DNA from: Candidatus Colimorpha enterica
GTDB lineage: Bacteria > Bacillota > Clostridia > Oscillospirales > CAG-272
NCBI GenBank assembly: GCA_000433515.1
Contig: FR891086.1
Location: forward strand, 17,570-30,383
DNA length: 12,814 nucleotides
Reading direction: 5' to 3'
Shown: positions 12,481 through 12,814 of the stretch, one piece after another
Position numbering within the stretch: the stretch's first letter is position 1
How the letters are laid out: the number at the start of each line of letters is the position of its first letter
Position numbers and translations under genes: made by a program
Notes under the pieces: model-generated
What the model saw: only the letters and a program-made list of their open reading frames with translations
The model's database searches: none
What the model was told of the DNA's origin: nothing

Positions 12481-12814
12481 CTCAGATCCTCCAGTCTCCT
12501 GTTCCTGCCGAGCTTTGTCACGGTCGCGGCAAAGTCGTTCATCGTGGCGGCGAACTTTGCGCCCTCAGCCGCCGAGACCCATTCGACGCGGGTGCGTTCC
12601 TTCTCGATCCCGAGATAGTCGAGCATCGAGAACAGAAGCGTCATTCTGCGTCTTGCGTAATAGTTTCCGGTGGTGTAGTGGCAGTCGCCGGGGTGGCAGC
12701 CGCACATGATGACTCCGTCCGCCCCTCTCTGAAAGGCGCGGAGAATGAATATCGGATTGACTCTGCACGAGCAGGGTACTCTTATTATCTTTACGTCAGC
12801 CGGGTACTGAAGCC
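12468..12814 (-). CDS. MvhD/FlxD-type hydrogenase iron-sulfur subunit, C-terminal part
   Basis: This small 2Fe-2S protein links electron-donor modules to HdrA in Mvh-Hdr and Flx-Hdr complexes. About 115 C-terminal residues are present. The reading frame stays open to the window end, so the start lies outside. Key stretches are IIRVPCSCRVNPIFILRAF, RGADGVIMCGCHPGDCHY and the following GNYYARRR, which are diagnostic of the MvhD family. The MvhD equivalent usually reads VPC-x-GR, and here it reads VPCSCRV with an extra Cys. The stop codon lies 13 nt inside the next gene. The subunit implies an HdrA partner, which would be expected further upstream in the operon beyond base 12814. Family call is firm; the partner is inferred. 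Confidence 0.93.
   Translation of the reverse strand, partial: LQYPADVKIIRVPCSCRVNPIFILRAFQRGADGVIMCGCHPGDCHYTTGNYYARRRMTLLFSMLDYLGIEKERTRVEWVSAAEGAKFAATMNDFAATVTKLGRNRRLEDLRCRK

Overview
The window looks like chromosomal DNA from an anaerobic, moderately GC-rich member of the Clostridia (Bacillota), probably a gut-type Oscillospirales or Ruminococcaceae relative. This rests on a rex redox regulator, a class Ic aspartate aminotransferase, TTGACA-17-TATAAT promoters, strong GGAGG ribosome sites and oxygen-sensitive iron-sulfur enzymes. The placement is inference. No rRNA, tRNA, CRISPR array, insertion sequence or phage gene was seen.

Layout. (1) 1-1907, minus strand: the transcription/translation operon rpmG-secE-nusG-rplK-rplA, with rplA cut by the window start. 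It is read from a consensus promoter at 2043-2071. The nusG-rplK gap carries a structure that closely mimics the ribosomal L1 binding site of 23S rRNA, just ahead of the rplK ribosome site. (2) 1908-2211: a divergent control region. It holds the ribosomal-protein promoter with a hairpin at the mRNA 5' end, and a second promoter followed by a good Fur-family box. (3) 2212-3728, plus strand: ATPase and permease of a ZnuCB-type metal ABC importer, without a binding-protein gene, closed by a bidirectional terminator. (4) 3792-5888, minus strand: an aspartate aminotransferase and rex, separated by a palindromic element that looks like a dispersed intergenic repeat. (5) 5975-12814, minus strand: a tightly packed operon that continues past the window end.

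The last operon is the most interesting part. In transcription order it encodes an MvhD/FlxD-type iron-sulfur protein (partial), two proteins with paired 4Fe-4S clusters, an FAD/NAD(P) reductase with a 2Fe-2S cluster, a FrdB-like iron-sulfur protein, a FrdA-like flavoprotein and an AspT/SucE-family carrier. The first four resemble the FlxABCD module, which feeds NADH electrons to heterodisulfide reductase HdrABC. Here the place of HdrB/HdrC is taken by a soluble fumarate reductase pair. My reading is a cytoplasmic NADH-dependent fumarate reductase, possibly electron-bifurcating and reducing ferredoxin at the same time if HdrA lies just beyond the window. Succinate would leave through the adjacent carrier. 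The nearby rex gene fits an NADH-handling fermentation, but no Rex operator was recognised in the window.
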